This document shows positions 36,996-45,011 of a DNA stretch of 64,000 nucleotides, piece after piece. Positions within the stretch are counted from its first letter, which is position 1, and each line of letters opens with the position of its first letter. The notes beneath the pieces are model-generated. The model was not told where the DNA came from. It ran no database searches and worked only from the letters and a program-made list of their open reading frames with translations. The position numbers and the translations under genes are program-made. Source of the DNA: Roseivirga thermotolerans (GTDB lineage: Bacteria; Bacteroidota; Bacteroidia; Cytophagales; Cyclobacteriaceae); NCBI RefSeq assembly GCF_014653175.1, contig NZ_BNAG01000003.1, forward strand, positions 1-64,000, read 5' to 3'.

Positions 36996-37903
36996 TGAGC
37001 CAGCAGGGGTTAATAGGAAGTAGTGTGGTGACAGGCCAAGTGAAGTATTTGAATGGCTTTTTAGGTGTAGAGCGGGCTTGGCACATTGGCTTTGTACGAA
37101 GATTCAAAGATTATGTAGGTATAGTGGCCACCCTTAGAAGGTACTCAGACGGCGCTACTCATAATCTTTATTATGACAACGGTGATTTTGTTAATTGGGC
37201 CAATACAGATTTATTGAATTTTGTCAACGGTCAAACGGTTGAGATATTGTTCTACAACCAAGTGCCAGAAGCAAATAGTGCATTCGACCAGGCCACTTCT
37301 GCCGCTGGTGAACGGCCAATTATATATACATCTAGTGCCTTTAATACAGCAACCGGCTATCCAGATTTTAAAGCATGGAAATTTAATGGCACCACCCAGT
37401 ATCTGTTCGGGAACACGTTTAATTGGACGACATCTCAAGAGCCATTATACCAAATAGTTGCAGGTGAGCATATTAGTGGTACATACGCCCAGTCATTTGC
37501 TCATACCTCTGTATCAGCTTCTTGGCAAGCAGCTATATTAGGAGGGGCGAGTATTGGTGGCTCATTGCGTACGGGTACAGCAACAACAACTGTCACGACC
37601 CCCTTTACAGGCTCTAATCCTTCTATAATAGGATATCAAGAAAGATCCTCGTCACGTACATTTTCAATTAATGGAAATGAGGTACTGACAGAAAACACTT
37701 CTAATCCATTAAATGGCACAAACACATCTTCCGGTATATATTTCGGGAGATTGCGAGGTCGTGACTTGATTATGTGGGGTGGTAAGATGTTTGAGTCTCT
37801 TGGTTTTTTTTCAATCAAAGATACGCTAGTAAACTATGAAGGTGTTGAAATACCAGAAAGGTTGGCGATTGAGCGAGTGATGAACAAAACATATCAATTT
37901 TAA
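36995..37903 (+). CDS. putative distal tail fibre protein, lectin-like
   Basis: 302 residues, beta-rich, with many Ser, Thr, Gly and aromatic residues. The N-terminal region (GFVRRFKDYVGIVATLRRYS, then VNGQTVEILFYNQ) resembles the start of concanavalin-like sandwich domains in phage fibres. The second half (QYLFGNTFNWTTSQEP, GIYFGRLRGRDLIMWGGKM) fits the rest of that fold. It could bind the host receptor. The assignment is by fold impression and position only. Confidence 0.5.
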   Translation: MSQQGLIGSSVVTGQVKYLNGFLGVERAWHIGFVRRFKDYVGIVATLRRYSDGATHNLYYDNGDFVNWANTDLLNFVNGQTVEILFYNQVPEANSAFDQATSAAGERPIIYTSSAFNTATGYPDFKAWKFNGTTQYLFGNTFNWTTSQEPLYQIVAGEHISGTYAQSFAHTSVSASWQAAILGGASIGGSLRTGTATTTVTTPFTGSNPSIIGYQERSSSRTFSINGNEVLTENTSNPLNGTNTSSGIYFGRLRGRDLIMWGGKMFESLGFFSIKDTLVNYEGVEIPERLAIERVMNKTYQF

Positions 37904-37907
37904 GTCC

Positions 37908-38402
37908 ATGAAAAAACTATCAGACAACCAAATTAACATGCTTTTTGAAAGTCGAGAGCTTACAAAAATGGTTAAGGCGGCACTTGTTAAAATGCGACAA
38001 GATGTTAGGCATCGCTATAGCAAGGCATTTTATCTTATTCCCAAAATAGAAGGTAAGCCAGATGCTCAGCATGTAGATTACCCTGACCTACTAGCCTTGA
38101 GAAAAGAAAGAGATACTACCCTTCCTTTCTGTGATCACTATTACAAAGAGATCGAAAAGGACATAGCCAAGCATGAGCTTGCGATGAGCTTTGCTCAGTT
38201 TGAATATGAAGATGAGATTGAAGGGAAAACCAATTCTACCGAACTCCTGAATTTTGTATTGCAGGCAACATACCAGGGAGAGGGCATGGCTGAGCCGGAG
38301 AATATTTTTGCCCGCATTTTGAGGCAGGCATACTATGAATTCCAGATTAAAGAAATAAGTCTGCAACCAATAGCTGAAGCCCAACCCCAACCCCCTGAAT
38401 AA
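37908..38402 (+). CDS. hypothetical phage protein
   Basis: 164 residues, mainly helical and charged, with a Pro/Gln-rich end (AEAQPQPPE). It follows the fibre genes by four bases and is last in the first unit. A position after fibre genes could fit a fibre chaperone, but no family was recognised. Confidence 0.5.
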   Translation: MKKLSDNQINMLFESRELTKMVKAALVKMRQDVRHRYSKAFYLIPKIEGKPDAQHVDYPDLLALRKERDTTLPFCDHYYKEIEKDIAKHELAMSFAQFEYEDEIEGKTNSTELLNFVLQATYQGEGMAEPENIFARILRQAYYEFQIKEISLQPIAEAQPQPPE

Positions 38403-38413
38403 CAGCCCTATTC

Positions 38414-38452
38414 CCCACGTCCTAATTATGCCCATTACGATGCTCTAGTTTA
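38414..38452 (+). promoter_or_regulatory. phage promoter-like element P2
   Basis: Box CCCACGTCCTA (38414-38424), 20 nt, then CTAGTTTA (38445-38452); the ATG follows at 38462. It drives the protease-capsid unit. No terminator precedes it. Confidence 0.7.
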
Positions 38453-38461
38453 GATATCGTA

Positions 38462-39781
38462 ATGTTTGAACGATTACTTTCTATACGCCACTGGTACCTA
38501 TCAGAAGCCTTTCTGGATAGAGTTGTACCTATCGTTATCAAGCGACTTGAGAACGGAAAAGATCTTAGCGTTGTAGAACAACCTCACACTTTTAATGTCC
38601 TTTCTGGCGGTGTTTATTCCGAATTTTCAAAGAAATATGGAATGCAAATTCTCTTCAATGAGAAGGGAGAAATGGCCGCGCACATTCCGTTGTGGGGCAC
38701 CATGTTCAAGCATTCTGGAATGTGCAACATTGGTACGGCTGAACTAGCCAGCCAGATTCAAACTGCCAACCAGAATAAGGAGGTATTCAAGTCTATAGTA
38801 ATAGATATTGATACACCGGGAGGAGCTGCTAATTCTGTGGAAGTACTCGATAGAGCCATCAGAACGAGTGGATTACCAGTTACCGGTTGGGTAGACACCA
38901 TGGCTTGTAGTGCCGGCCAGTGGACAGCTTCATCTATTGCCGCCTCTGGAGGCAAGGTGATTGTTGACAGCCTGGTGAATAGCGAAATGGGAAGTATTGG
39001 CGCACTAATGCTTTACCAGAACATTGCTGCCAAACTGGAGAAGGAAGGTATTAAGGCAGAAATTATCCGTGCTCCTCAGTCGGTAGATAAAGCCAGGTTC
39101 AACAGTCTGGAAGAACTTACCAAAGAACAAAGGAATGAATTGCTTTCGGAGCTTAAAGACTTAACCGATTCATTCATTTCTGAAGTAAGCGGAAACTATG
39201 GAGGTACACTGAAAGAAGACACACCAAAGCTATGGACCGGTGGCACTTTTAACGGTGCCGAATGTCTGGAGATTGGGCTGGCCCACGAACAGGGAGATCT
39301 ATCTCACGCCTTCAATCTTTCCATAGACATGGCCAACACACGCAAAAAGAAGACTATCAATTTTAATTCAAATATGAGTTTGTTTAAAAGGCTCGGCCTC
39401 TCTTTATCGTTGGCACAAAAGCTGACAGCCGAGGAACTAGAAAACGTAGGTAAAGCTGAAGAGAGGCTGGCCAACGCGGAATCTGAGAACACAAGACTCT
39501 CAGAAGAAAACGGTAATCTGACTACTCAGGTAGCAGATTTGACAGCACAGTTGGAAACTGCCAACAGCACTATTAGCACACACGTGGCAACCATAGCCGA
39601 GCGTGATGCAAGAATTGAGGAGCTTGAAGAGAAGCCTGCAGCAACTACTACTATAGTAGTGGCCGATGGTGACCCAGAAGCTGTAGCAAAGAACCAGGCT
39701 ATCATTGATGCCCTACCACACAACATAGCTGCAGATGCTAACCCAATGTTTAACGGATCATCTAAACCAGAAGAAAAATAA
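38462..39781 (+). CDS. phage prohead protease (S49) fused to scaffold-like domain
   Basis: 439 residues. Residues about 60-285 form an S49/SppA-type serine peptidase: VIDIDTPGGAANS, MACSAGQWTAS with nucleophile Ser150, and the probable catalytic Lys210 (SVDKARF). From about 305 there is a helical coiled-coil region (EELENVGKAEERLANAESEN, then more heptads to 385), as in capsid scaffolds. This order recalls phage lambda C/Nu3, where the scaffold is also made from an internal start. An in-frame ATG at 39374 (MSLFKRLG) is at just the right place. The major capsid gene overlaps the stop (TAATG). Confidence 0.85.
   Translation: MFERLLSIRHWYLSEAFLDRVVPIVIKRLENGKDLSVVEQPHTFNVLSGGVYSEFSKKYGMQILFNEKGEMAAHIPLWGTMFKHSGMCNIGTAELASQIQTANQNKEVFKSIVIDIDTPGGAANSVEVLDRAIRTSGLPVTGWVDTMACSAGQWTASSIAASGGKVIVDSLVNSEMGSIGALMLYQNIAAKLEKEGIKAEIIRAPQSVDKARFNSLEELTKEQRNELLSELKDLTDSFISEVSGNYGGTLKEDTPKLWTGGTFNGAECLEIGLAHEQGDLSHAFNLSIDMANTRKKKTINFNSNMSLFKRLGLSLSLAQKLTAEELENVGKAEERLANAESENTRLSEENGNLTTQVADLTAQLETANSTISTHVATIAERDARIEELEEKPAATTTIVVADGDPEAVAKNQAIIDALPHNIAADANPMFNGSSKPEEK
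39374..39781 (+). CDS. possible internally started scaffold protein
   Basis: In-frame ATG at codon 305 of the protease gene, giving 135 residues: MSLFKRLG, then the full coiled coil to the common stop. It is proposed by analogy with lambda Nu3. No strong ribosome-binding site is visible; the upstream sequence is AT-rich (TTTTAATTCAAAT), as is usual at Bacteroidota starts. Confidence 0.4.
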   Translation: MSLFKRLGLSLSLAQKLTAEELENVGKAEERLANAESENTRLSEENGNLTTQVADLTAQLETANSTISTHVATIAERDARIEELEEKPAATTTIVVADGDPEAVAKNQAIIDALPHNIAADANPMFNGSSKPEEK

Positions 39782-40980
39782 TGACCATTACCGACATTTT
39801 AGCAGAGTTCGGAGCCTATTATATTAATCAGGGTCAGAACATGGCGAGGCTCTACACATTGCTTCACGCAAAGAGCGCTACCGATGCTTTGTTGGCTACA
39901 ACGCCAACTGATGACACTGTATGGAGAGCCGCAAAGGCATCTATTGGCAGTGTAATGCAACCTTTTCAGAAAGGTTGGACACCAAAGGGAGATCCTACAA
40001 TGGAACCCCTGGCTATATCTCAATATAGAATGAAGGTTGATTGTGAACAATATCCCGATGAGCTGAAGGTTAGCTGGCTTGGTTTCCTTGCCGATGGTAA
40101 CCTGGATAGAAAGACATGGCCTTTCATTCGCTGGTTCGTAGAGGTGCTTTTGTTACCTAAAGCGAAAGAAGAGTATGAGCTTGAGGCTGTTTGGGGAGGT
40201 AAGAGAAAAGAGCCTACTGCCGGAACTGCTGGGGAGGCTTATCAGGTGATGGATGGTCTTCATATTGCCAGAAACAGAGCTGTGCTCGATGGTAAAACCG
40301 ACCCTATTTCTCTTGGTGCCTGGGATACAGACGACAAAGTTCTTGTTCAGCAGTTCGAAGAATTTGTTGATGGAATTCCTCACAAGTACAAAGGCGCTCA
40401 AATGCTCATTGGAGTGAATGAGACTATTCAAACAAGGTACTTGAGAGGTAAGCGCGCTTTGTATGGTAAAGACACTGATTTCGCAGGGTCAAATCTTAAA
40501 ATAGATTATAGCAACCTGACCATCGTTGGCTTGCCATCTATGAAAGATTCTCCGGCAATCTGGGCAACTCCAATGGGTAATGCCAGAAAGCTCATGAAGG
40601 AAACTGCCAACATGAGCCAGATTAGAATAGAGAGTGTAGACCGTTTGGTGAAATTGTTCACTGATTGGTTCTCAGGTGTAGGTTTTGTTTTGGGTGAATA
40701 CATTTTTACAAATGACCTTGACCTTGGTAAGCCGGTGATTGATTCTATTTCTCCTTTGGCTGCAGTTACAGCTGGAGGTACTGCCATTACCATTGAAGGG
40801 CGTGAGTTTACTGGAACCACCGCTGTAACACTTGGTGGTACTGCTTGTACTTCTGTAGTAGTAGTGAATGACAGAAAGATAACTTGCGTGACTCCTGCTA
40901 AGTCTGCAGGCGATTATACCATTAACATCGTTAACGGGTTCGGAAACACTACCAGCGTGGATGAAATCACTGTTTCATAA
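39781..40980 (+). CDS. major capsid protein with C-terminal IPT/TIG domain
   Basis: 399 residues, directly after the protease-scaffold gene. Residues 1-315 have no obvious motif but have the size and mixed alpha/beta character of an HK97-fold capsid protein (for example VDRLVKLFTDWFSGVGFVLG near its end). Residues about 318-399 form an IPT/TIG immunoglobulin-like domain: PVIDSISPLAAVTAGGTAIT, IEGREFTG, TVTLGGTAC-like strands and VTPAKSAGDYTINIVNG. Such domains decorate some phage capsids and tails. The capsid call rests on position; the TIG domain is clear. Confidence 0.7.
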   Translation: MTITDILAEFGAYYINQGQNMARLYTLLHAKSATDALLATTPTDDTVWRAAKASIGSVMQPFQKGWTPKGDPTMEPLAISQYRMKVDCEQYPDELKVSWLGFLADGNLDRKTWPFIRWFVEVLLLPKAKEEYELEAVWGGKRKEPTAGTAGEAYQVMDGLHIARNRAVLDGKTDPISLGAWDTDDKVLVQQFEEFVDGIPHKYKGAQMLIGVNETIQTRYLRGKRALYGKDTDFAGSNLKIDYSNLTIVGLPSMKDSPAIWATPMGNARKLMKETANMSQIRIESVDRLVKLFTDWFSGVGFVLGEYIFTNDLDLGKPVIDSISPLAAVTAGGTAITIEGREFTGTTAVTLGGTACTSVVVVNDRKITCVTPAKSAGDYTINIVNGFGNTTSVDEITVS

Positions 40981-40996
40981 GTAAATCTGACTGAAA

Positions 40997-41500
40997 ATGG
41001 ATAGACCTAAAAAAGGAGCTTCTGCAAAGGAGCTCCAAAAATACATAGACCACGTTGAGGCGGAGAATCTCCGTTTGAAAAATGGTGGCGCCAACCAGGA
41101 GAAAATGAACCTGGGCAAGGTAATTACGGTGCAGGAAACTGACGAAAAAGGGAATATTCTCTTTGAAGTAGACTACCAGTTCACCCGGCCTAATTTTATC
41201 TGGCCTAAATTTGGTAAAGTAACGGCCGCCCAAGTTGTTGCGGATCAGGCAAGGTACGCAACATACATTCAGCGAATGATCCAATCTAAAAGTGATCTGA
41301 TCACTGAAGTGGCGAGACGCAAGGTTGAAGAACAATCTGACGATGTTGATTATAGCATCTATGAAGGTGTTACTATTCCTAAGATGAAGGAAGCTTTGGA
41401 TAAGGCCGGAGTTGAATACGATGGTACCCAGCGCGAGCGAATGGATTACCTTCCGCTTTACCATCAGGTAATTGAGAGCCAAAAAGAAGGAGGTGAATAA
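40997..41500 (+). CDS. hypothetical phage head protein
   Basis: 167 residues. The N-terminus is basic and helical (RPKKGASAKELQKYIDHVEA) and the C-terminal part is rich in charged residues (IPKMKEALDKAGVEYDGTQR). It lies between the capsid gene and a beta-rich gene with a one-base overlap. The position suggests a head-tail joining role; no family was recognised. Confidence 0.55.
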   Translation: MDRPKKGASAKELQKYIDHVEAENLRLKNGGANQEKMNLGKVITVQETDEKGNILFEVDYQFTRPNFIWPKFGKVTAAQVVADQARYATYIQRMIQSKSDLITEVARRKVEEQSDDVDYSIYEGVTIPKMKEALDKAGVEYDGTQRERMDYLPLYHQVIESQKEGGE

Positions 41501-42060
41501 TGGGAGCGTTTAACGACATTCTCGCTACTACAGGGCCTAATATGGGTGGTTTAAGTGACCACCTGTATATAGTGCCTATTGCAGATATTGATGTAACTGC
41601 TCTGGCGGCTCTTGATGATCCTACTGATGAAAAAACAGTTGCGCAAGCTATTCCATTGCTTACTGACAAGAAGTGGTTTAAATGGTATTTCACCAAAGGG
41701 CTGGATGCGAAGCTCTCTTATCCGTTGGTTGGTGAAAGAGACGGAAGAAGTCGAGATGTGATGGTTGATATGAAGCAACCTAGAATGATAGCCGCTAATG
41801 AGCGTGTATACGACATTGTGATGAACGTGCCTGTAGCTATAGCGGTGAAGGATGCTGAAGGTAGTATGAGGCTTTGCGGAATCAACCGTAGAGAAGATGG
41901 TACCCTGGCAGTTGATTTCCCTATGTATATGGAAACTGACGATGCCAATACTGGCGGTAACGCCACTGAGAAGAAAGGGCATACCATTCAGTTTAAAGGT
42001 GAGTGCCCTCACACGCCATTGTTCCACACTGCAGCACTAGACGTAACCGGAGCAGCCTAA
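41500..42060 (+). CDS. putative tail tube or neck protein
   Basis: 186 residues, beta-rich and soluble (DHLYIVPIADIDVTALAALD, IQFKGECPHTPLFHTAA). Size and composition suit a tail tube or neck subunit, but the call is by context only. It overlaps the genes on both sides by one base (TAATG at both ends). Confidence 0.5.
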   Translation: MGAFNDILATTGPNMGGLSDHLYIVPIADIDVTALAALDDPTDEKTVAQAIPLLTDKKWFKWYFTKGLDAKLSYPLVGERDGRSRDVMVDMKQPRMIAANERVYDIVMNVPVAIAVKDAEGSMRLCGINRREDGTLAVDFPMYMETDDANTGGNATEKKGHTIQFKGECPHTPLFHTAALDVTGAA

Positions 42061-42275
42061 TGGAAAAGAAGCAATTGAAACTGGCTCCGGATCTGGCAGG
42101 TAAGTTCAAGATTGTTGGCAACCCTGTTGGGCAACGCTTTGAACACCCACGCTTTGGTAGAATTGATTTTGAGAAGCTCACCCTACAGCAAGCGGAAGCG
42201 CTGGCAAAGAGCAAACACTTCCCTTACCTGGAGAAGGTAGAGAGCACGGCTCCAGCCATCACTAAGAAAAGTTAG
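42060..42275 (+). CDS. small phage protein
   Basis: 71 residues from ATG 42060, overlapping the previous stop. The core HPRFGRIDFEKLTLQQAEAL is followed by a basic end. No family recognised. It closes the capsid unit, followed by a strong terminator. Confidence 0.6.
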   Translation: MEKKQLKLAPDLAGKFKIVGNPVGQRFEHPRFGRIDFEKLTLQQAEALAKSKHFPYLEKVESTAPAITKKS

Positions 42276-42310
42276 TAGTCTGATTATAGTTGAGGTTAAT
42301 TGAGTAAATG

Positions 42311-42335
42311 CCCCGGCAGATTGTCGGGGTTTTTT
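42311..42335 (+). terminator. terminator of the capsid unit
   Basis: CCCCGGCA pairs with TGTCGGGG (one wobble) around GAT and is followed by six T residues. Confidence 0.85.
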
Positions 42336-42398
42336 CGTAACCATCGACCCCTCCGGATAGAACCACCCCTAGTCGCTCCTTTGAAATGAGGGGTGTTA

Positions 42399-42437
42399 AC
42401 CACGTCTTAATTACTGCCAGATGATAGAAGTAGATTG
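42399..42437 (+). promoter_or_regulatory. phage promoter-like element P3 (degenerate box)
   Basis: Box ACCACGTCTTA (42399-42409; 9 of 11 match), 20 nt, then GTAGATTG (42430-42437). Unlike most others the ATG is 44 nt further on (42481). Confidence 0.5.
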
Positions 42438-42480
42438 AAACTCAATAGTAAACCAAGCTGAATTTTACAGTGAAGCTTCA

Positions 42481-42939
42481 ATGTTTATGAGAAAACTATT
42501 TACCCTTTTGTCGTTGTTTTTGGTAGCCATTACAGCGACACCACAAGAACCGGTGGTAATCGATGATGTGGGCTATGATTATGTAGTCGATATTGGTTCA
42601 GGCTCTGTAGAGCATGCTGTCTATGTGATGGCTCCAGCAGTTGATTTTGAGTTTGTAGACATGGACAACCGAGTAGGTTCTGCCTTTGGTGGAAGCGAAA
42701 ATGAATGGTTGGCGGTAGATTCTAGGCTGAAGATTGATTTGCATTGTAATAGTCCGGGAGGAGTAGAAGGTCCGGTACCCATCAACTTACAAACCTTTAT
42801 TAATCGATCGGACATTAGCAGAGACAGATCTCACAGAGAACAGATATTTAGTGAACAGACGAAGGGAGATTATTCTCCGGACCATCTACCAGACTTAAAG
42901 GTTCCCTGGCAAAGCACTTCATATTCACTTAAAAGTTAA
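42481..42939 (+). CDS. small exported protein of unknown function
   Basis: 152 residues with a signal-peptide-like start (MRKLFTLLSLFLVAITATPQ from the ATG at 42487; the ATG at 42481 adds two residues). The mature part is acidic and polar. No family recognised. It is flanked by its own promoter-like element and by a terminator (42946-42971), so it is a stand-alone insert between structural units, like a moron gene. Confidence 0.6.
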   Translation: MFMRKLFTLLSLFLVAITATPQEPVVIDDVGYDYVVDIGSGSVEHAVYVMAPAVDFEFVDMDNRVGSAFGGSENEWLAVDSRLKIDLHCNSPGGVEGPVPINLQTFINRSDISRDRSHREQIFSEQTKGDYSPDHLPDLKVPWQSTSYSLKS

Positions 42940-42945
42940 TCGATT

Positions 42946-42971
42946 AAAAGCTCTCATACTGAGGGCTTTTT
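42946..42971 (+). terminator. terminator after the exported protein gene
   Basis: AAAAGCTCTCA pairs with TGAGGGCTTTTT (one wobble) around TAC. Confidence 0.8.
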
Positions 42972-42986
42972 GTTTAAAGTGGATGT

Positions 42987-43352
42987 ATGAAAAACTGGAG
43001 AGTTAGATTTTTGAATTGGCTGGCAAAGCTGTTGAAGGTTGATTTAACAGCTTATAATCCAAAAGATTTACTTCAGATCAATAATGCTGTTTACAGAGTA
43101 GAAACACTAGAGACGGATCCGTTGTTGGTAGACGAAAGGATTCGACAATCTTGGATACAGTATATGGCTGAAACAGGTAAAAGAGATCCGTTTATCGATT
43201 ACTACAAAACGCAATATCTGAAATATGCTGCCCATGATATTGGAGAAAAAATTGTGAAACATAATGCTTATCAACTTTTTGGCTACCAGGAACCAAACCA
43301 AAGGGGTGAGACAATAAAAGCAAGGTTTAGAATGGTATTGCCTGTTAACTAA
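42987..43352 (+). CDS. hypothetical phage protein
   Basis: 121 residues, helical and basic (KNWRVRFLNWLAKLLKVDLT at the start, an amphipathic helix). No promoter box precedes it and a terminator lies just upstream, so its expression is unclear; readthrough or a weak host promoter is possible. No family recognised. Confidence 0.55.
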   Translation: MKNWRVRFLNWLAKLLKVDLTAYNPKDLLQINNAVYRVETLETDPLLVDERIRQSWIQYMAETGKRDPFIDYYKTQYLKYAAHDIGEKIVKHNAYQLFGYQEPNQRGETIKARFRMVLPVN

Positions 43353-43353
43353 T

Positions 43354-43379
43354 TTCCCAATCACCCAATTCCCTAGAAA
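43354..43379 (+). repeat. TTCCC/AATCACC-type intergenic repeat
   Basis: A pyrimidine-rich stretch (TTTCCCAATCACCCAATTCC) precedes promoter element P4. Closely related stretches lie before P6 (51334-51358) and P7 (57618-57647), each just upstream of a promoter box. Confidence 0.55.
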
Positions 43380-43381
43380 TC

Positions 43382-43420
43382 CCCACATCCTAATTATGGC
43401 GATCGCCATGGGATAATTTC
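43382..43420 (+). promoter_or_regulatory. phage promoter-like element P4
   Basis: Box CCCACATCCTA (43382-43392; 10 of 11), 20 nt, then ATAATTTC (43413-43420); the ATG follows at 43426. Confidence 0.65.
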
Positions 43421-43425
43421 GGTAC

Positions 43426-44436
43426 ATGCTAAGAATTCAGGTAAAGCATGTAGCCAAAGAGAAGAAGGAGGAGAAGATAAGGGTGGTAGTACCCCTCCGG
43501 TCTGCGACCACCTCCCCTAGATTAGGGGAGGAAAGTTCGAAGATATCTCCAGCTCCTGTACAAGCTTCACGTCATTCCCGCGAAGGCGGGAATCTCCCAA
43601 CTGAGAGCACTCCAGATCAGGTGAATGCTGCTTCCCTAATTCAGCACTTTGAGAATAAGCAGGCTGACCTGAAGAAGCAAAGGTCCATTCTTAGCAGCTC
43701 AATCTTTGAGATGGTTTTCGGCCATCAGGAAGCACCAACCATAGACATCGGATCGGTGCTCAAGCAATTCGACAATACTTATGATGAAGACACTCAGGAG
43801 GTGTTCGAATATGAGATCATGTTTCTGGCCATGAACCAAAGCAGTGGCAATGCTTATGTGCGGGAAATGAGAGCTCGAAAGAATGTGAAGAGCCCCAAAC
43901 GCCAAATGGTTGAAAAGAACAAGCGAGGCAAGCAGATGTATAACCTGAAATACCAGGGAACGATGCTACTCCACGATTGCCATTCAAAGGGAACAAGGTC
44001 AGTTAAAACCAGAATGATCTTCGCATTCCGCAAGCCAGGGGAAAAGCTGTGGTGTAGAGTGGCGGATAGATCAGGCGGATGGAACGGTAAGCCTGGTATG
44101 CTGAAGCAAGTGTACAAACAAGAGCAGCTCAATGATCTGTACCATAGAATTGATGCCTTTCAGCCAGAAATTCAGGGGGTGTTCAATAAGATCAGAAGCT
44201 TGGAGAATACTGGTAAGCTTCCGGAACAGAGAAGGGTTGGCACCGCAAGAGAACTCGATAGTCTGAAACTGGAGAAGAAAAGGCTCAATGATAAGATATG
44301 CAAAACCAAAAAGAAGCTACGACCCAGCGCCAAGCCCCCTAAGGCTGACAAGGTGATTCAATGGCAACTGGAACTGGCAGAAGCGGAAGCTAGACGAATA
44401 GAGATTGATGAGAAGATTAAAGAACTGATGCCATGA
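43426..44436 (+). CDS. hypothetical phage protein preceding the terminase genes
   Basis: 336 residues, basic. Residues about 22-62 are encoded by two palindromic repeat elements (43511-43531, 43571-43597) read through in frame, giving RSATTSPRLGEE and RHSREGGN. The rest has a central region with CRVADRSGGWNGKPGMLKQV and C-terminal coiled coils (about 240-336). It overlaps the small-terminase-like gene (ATGA), so a DNA-packaging role is possible, but no family was recognised. Confidence 0.6.
   Translation: MLRIQVKHVAKEKKEEKIRVVVPLRSATTSPRLGEESSKISPAPVQASRHSREGGNLPTESTPDQVNAASLIQHFENKQADLKKQRSILSSSIFEMVFGHQEAPTIDIGSVLKQFDNTYDEDTQEVFEYEIMFLAMNQSSGNAYVREMRARKNVKSPKRQMVEKNKRGKQMYNLKYQGTMLLHDCHSKGTRSVKTRMIFAFRKPGEKLWCRVADRSGGWNGKPGMLKQVYKQEQLNDLYHRIDAFQPEIQGVFNKIRSLENTGKLPEQRRVGTARELDSLKLEKKRLNDKICKTKKKLRPSAKPPKADKVIQWQLELAEAEARRIEIDEKIKELMP
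43511..43531. repeat. palindromic repeat inside a coding region (CCTCCCCTA type)
   Basis: Perfect stem CCTCCCCTA/TAGGGGAGG around GAT. This type is common in Bacteroidota intergenic regions; here it is read in frame within the gene at 43426-44436. Confidence 0.65.
43571..43597. repeat. palindromic repeat inside a coding region (GTCATTCCCGCG type)
   Basis: Perfect stem ATTCCCGC/GCGGGAAT around GAAG, preceded by GTC. This is a widespread intergenic palindrome of bacterial genomes. It is translated here as RHSREGGN. Confidence 0.75.
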
Positions 44437-45011
44437 GTGAGTTAATGAGAAAGGCTGATCGTAGGGAGGATACCAACTTCGATAAGATATGGCGCTGGTA
44501 TTATGAACCAGCAGAAATTGAATTGAATGGTGAACAAGAGAAGCTTCGACTTCGCTGGGATCATATATGGAAGTTGATGGGGAATTTTATTTCACCTACT
44601 CAGATCATAAAGAAGCAGGTGAAGGAATATCCGGACATCACCGAACGAACGGCATGGATGGATTTGAGAAATGCAAAAGCGCTGTTCGGAGATCCTACAA
44701 ATCAAAACCGAATGGCTGAACGCCTTCGACTGAATGAATGGATAATCAAAGGGCTAGAGACTGCCTTCCTCGGTGGTGATCTGAAATCCTATGCCAGGTT
44801 AATTGACCAATACAGAAGAAACAATCTCCTGGATAAAGATGATTCAGACAGTCTAGCAGATCTGCTCAAGTATTTTCAGCCACATACCTTTGTGTTGTCA
44901 GATAAAGATCCTGAGGAACTTAAGAAGGAGGCGGACGAATTAATGAACGATGTGCCGGCAGTTGATGCGGACTTTACTTTGGTAAGTGACGATGAATCTG
45001 AAGCCGGTTAA
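44433..45011 (+). CDS. putative phage small terminase subunit
   Basis: 192 residues. An N-terminal helical region includes a helix-turn-helix-like stretch (ITERTAWMDLRNAKALFG), then a helical oligomerisation-like middle and an acidic C-terminus (MNDVPAVDADFTLVSDDES). It lies directly before, and overlaps, the large terminase gene. The call rests on position, size and domain order. Confidence 0.65.
   Translation: MSELMRKADRREDTNFDKIWRWYYEPAEIELNGEQEKLRLRWDHIWKLMGNFISPTQIIKKQVKEYPDITERTAWMDLRNAKALFGDPTNQNRMAERLRLNEWIIKGLETAFLGGDLKSYARLIDQYRRNNLLDKDDSDSLADLLKYFQPHTFVLSDKDPEELKKEADELMNDVPAVDADFTLVSDDESEAG

Noticed and set aside
41551-42027. A 158-codon minus-strand frame opposite the tail-tube-like gene.
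   Set aside because: Fully antisense to a gene coupled on both sides; no recognisable domain.
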